From Bacillus_I endophytica_A (GTDB lineage Bacteria; Bacillota; Bacilli; Bacillales; Bacillaceae_H), in the NCBI RefSeq assembly GCF_026790145.1, contig NZ_JALAMS010000032.1, positions 1 to 64,000 on the forward strand: DNA of 64,000 nucleotides, written 5' to 3'. The notes under the pieces were generated by a model. It saw only the letters and a list, made by a program, of their open reading frames with translations. It was not told the DNA's origin and did not search any database. Shown here piece by piece: positions 62,748 through 64,000 of the stretch (position 1 is its first letter; every line of letters starts with the position of its first letter). The translations under genes were made by a program, and so were the position numbers.

Positions 62748-63316
62748 AGCTCTTCTCCCCTATTTAAGGAAAAGTTTTGAACTATTTCATATTTAGGGGT
62801 TCTAGATGGATTAATTTTAACAAGCTGATATTCTGCCACATCCCATGATAAACTTTGGAGATCATTATTTTTTATAAATCTTTCTTTGATACCTTTATCT
62901 CCTTCATTAAATCGTTTAGCTAATGTAATATGAGGACGGTACGGTCTTGATTCAAGTTTTTTTCCGCTTTTTTCACAACTAGTGCGAACAACTTGTTCAA
63001 GCTGAAACAGATTTTCCTCATGATGAACACCAAGCCAAAACACGCGAGGTTTTGATGCTGATCCAAAAACACCTGTTTCAAATGTTACTAATTTAAAGGA
63101 GGAAACATTTTTACTGTTTTCTTCAAGCTGTTTAATTAATAACGCTAGGGTTTCATTACTTGTTTCTCCTAAAAAAGCAAGGGTAATATGGTAATCTTCT
63201 TTATGAACAAACTTTTTAAACGGAAGCTCTTTTTTATGCTTTTGCACCCATGCATGAACTTGTTCGTTAATCCCTTTAGGAAGTTTAATTCCAATAAAAT
63301 AGTGAGAAGATGACAT
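62744..63316 (-). CDS. thpR: RNA 2',3'-cyclic phosphodiesterase ThpR
   Basis: 2H phosphoesterase of 190 residues (formerly 2'-5' RNA ligase; B. subtilis YtlP). Both HxTx motifs are present: HITLAFLG (about 44-51) and HITLAKRF (about 128-135). It opens 2',3'-cyclic phosphates at RNA ends in tRNA splicing/repair chemistry, natural target in Bacillus unknown. AAGGAG lies before the ATG. It heads a coupled operon with the holin-like genes; this link is not explained by known function. Confidence 0.9.
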   Translation of the reverse strand: MSSSHYFIGIKLPKGINEQVHAWVQKHKKELPFKKFVHKEDYHITLAFLGETSNETLALLIKQLEENSKNVSSFKLVTFETGVFGSASKPRVFWLGVHHEENLFQLEQVVRTSCEKSGKKLESRPYRPHITLAKRFNEGDKGIKERFIKNNDLQSLSWDVAEYQLVKINPSRTPKYEIVQNFSLNRGEEL

Positions 63317-63410
63317 TCCGCTTTTCTCCTTTATAATGAATTAGTTTTTTTTACTTTACCGCAATTTATGAAAAGACTACAAGGTGGCTTTTCGTAAGAA
63401 ATTAAAGATA

Positions 63411-63419
63411 TGTTATAGT
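63411..63419 (+). promoter_or_regulatory. Extended -10 promoter candidate for ytkP
   Basis: TGTTATAGT is an extended -10 (TGn plus TATAGT) about 50 bases before the GTG start; the -35 (TTCGTA, 17 bases upstream) is weak. Confidence 0.35.
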
Positions 63420-63471
63420 AATATTATATTTAATACTCTTATTTACATACAAAGTGATTGAGGTGACAGTA

Positions 63472-64000
63472 GTGAAAGTAGCCAACAACATGGGAGAATT
63501 AATTGGAGAAACTCCCCTTGTGAAGTTAAACCGCTTACAGCCAGCAAATGGAGCGTCTGTTTATCTAAAATTAGAATTTATGAATCCAAGTAAAAGCGTA
63601 AAAGATCGAGCCGCTTATAATATGATTATTGAAGCAGAGAAAGCCGGATTGTTAACTGCTGATTCTGTTATTATTGAACCTACAAGTGGAAACACGGGGA
63701 TTGGTTTAGCGATGAATGCTTCTGTAAGAGGCTATCGTTCTATTCTTGTGATGCCAGATACAATGAGCCAAGAGCGAATTAACTTATTAAAAGCATATGG
63801 TGCAGACGTTGTACTTACGCCTGGTGAAGAAAAAATGCAAGGATCTATTCGAAAAGCAGAGGAGCTTGCTAAAACTATTCCGAACTCTTTTATCCCAATG
63901 CAATTTAAAAACCAAGCAAACCCAGATGCCCATCGGAATACAACAGCACCTGAAATTATCAATGCGCTTGATTCTATTGGAAAAAAACTTACTGCCTTTG
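63472..64000 (+). CDS. ytkP: Cysteine synthase-like protein (5' part)
   Basis: Fold-type II PLP enzyme like O-acetylserine sulfhydrylase; only 176 residues are in the window and the gene runs off the right edge. The PLP lysine lies in NPSKSVKDRAAYNM (about 40-53) and the phosphate-binding PTSGNTGIGLAM loop follows (about 70-81). It starts with GTG at 63472, five bases after GAGGTGA. By position next to thpR it is the B. subtilis ytkP counterpart; whether it makes cysteine or another sulfur compound is open. Confidence 0.88.
   Translation, partial: MKVANNMGELIGETPLVKLNRLQPANGASVYLKLEFMNPSKSVKDRAAYNMIIEAEKAGLLTADSVIIEPTSGNTGIGLAMNASVRGYRSILVMPDTMSQERINLLKAYGADVVLTPGEEKMQGSIRKAEELAKTIPNSFIPMQFKNQANPDAHRNTTAPEIINALDSIGKKLTAF

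Noticed and set aside
1..64000. Mobile element, prophage, CRISPR or toxin-antitoxin pair
   Set aside because: I found no transposase, integrase, terminal repeats, repeat-spacer array or typical antitoxin-toxin pair; gene order matches the conserved Bacillus core chromosome.

Overview
The window is a low-GC chromosomal segment of an endospore-forming Bacillaceae bacterium. Gene content and order follow the Bacillus subtilis accDA to ytkP region (the yt- genes) almost gene for gene. Sporulation genes (ytrH, ytrI, ytfJ), a tyrS T-box, an rpsD leader, strong GGAGG ribosome binding sites and many TTG/GTG starts all fit. A Priestia/Bacillus-type genus is likely, but that is inference. I saw no insertion sequence, prophage, CRISPR array, tRNA or rRNA gene.

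Layout. 1-7115 (minus): accA/accD (fatty acid synthesis), the malic enzyme ytsJ and replicative polymerase dnaE. 7210-8066 (plus): sporulation pair ytrH-ytrI. 8115-16086: nrnA, ytpI, ytoI, two small unrecognised genes (one of 49 codons), argGH with two candidate ARG boxes, and moaB with an EcsC-family gene. 16222-23511: a HAD phosphatase, namA, ackA with a possible cre, ytxK, tpx, ytfJ-ytfI and nadK2. 23600-33796: an amidohydrolase, the thiI-nifZ sulfur-transfer pair, ezrA, hisJ, refZ, ytsP and the diguanylate cyclase gene dgcP.

34195-43080 holds rpsD behind a consensus promoter and long leader, tyrS behind a T-box with a UAC specifier, a class A penicillin-binding protein, and the acsA / acuABC acetate module. 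In that module acetyl-CoA synthetase is expected to be inactivated by the acetyltransferase AcuA and reactivated by the deacetylase AcuC, with a cre between the divergent units. 43121-47291 (minus) carries the stator genes motPS, ccpA (without the aroA neighbour of B. subtilis) and the stress genes ytxG/ytxH/ytxJ behind a candidate sigma-B promoter.

47541-64000 holds an M29 aminopeptidase, murC, sftA, the ytpPQR operon, a DUF84 NTPase, ytoP, ytzB, ytnP, trmB, ytzH, ytmP, a NERD-like gene, a translationally coupled thpR-cidA-cidB operon and the start of a cysteine-synthase-like gene (ytkP) that runs off the right edge.

The region looks like conserved housekeeping chromosome, and I found no convincing new multigene system. 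The best leads are small: the two unknown small genes at 11127-11573, a 28-bp perfect palindrome at 53448, a TetR-type operator candidate before refZ, convergent gene pairs sharing palindromic stop codons, the thpR-cidAB coupling, and three regulatory leaders.
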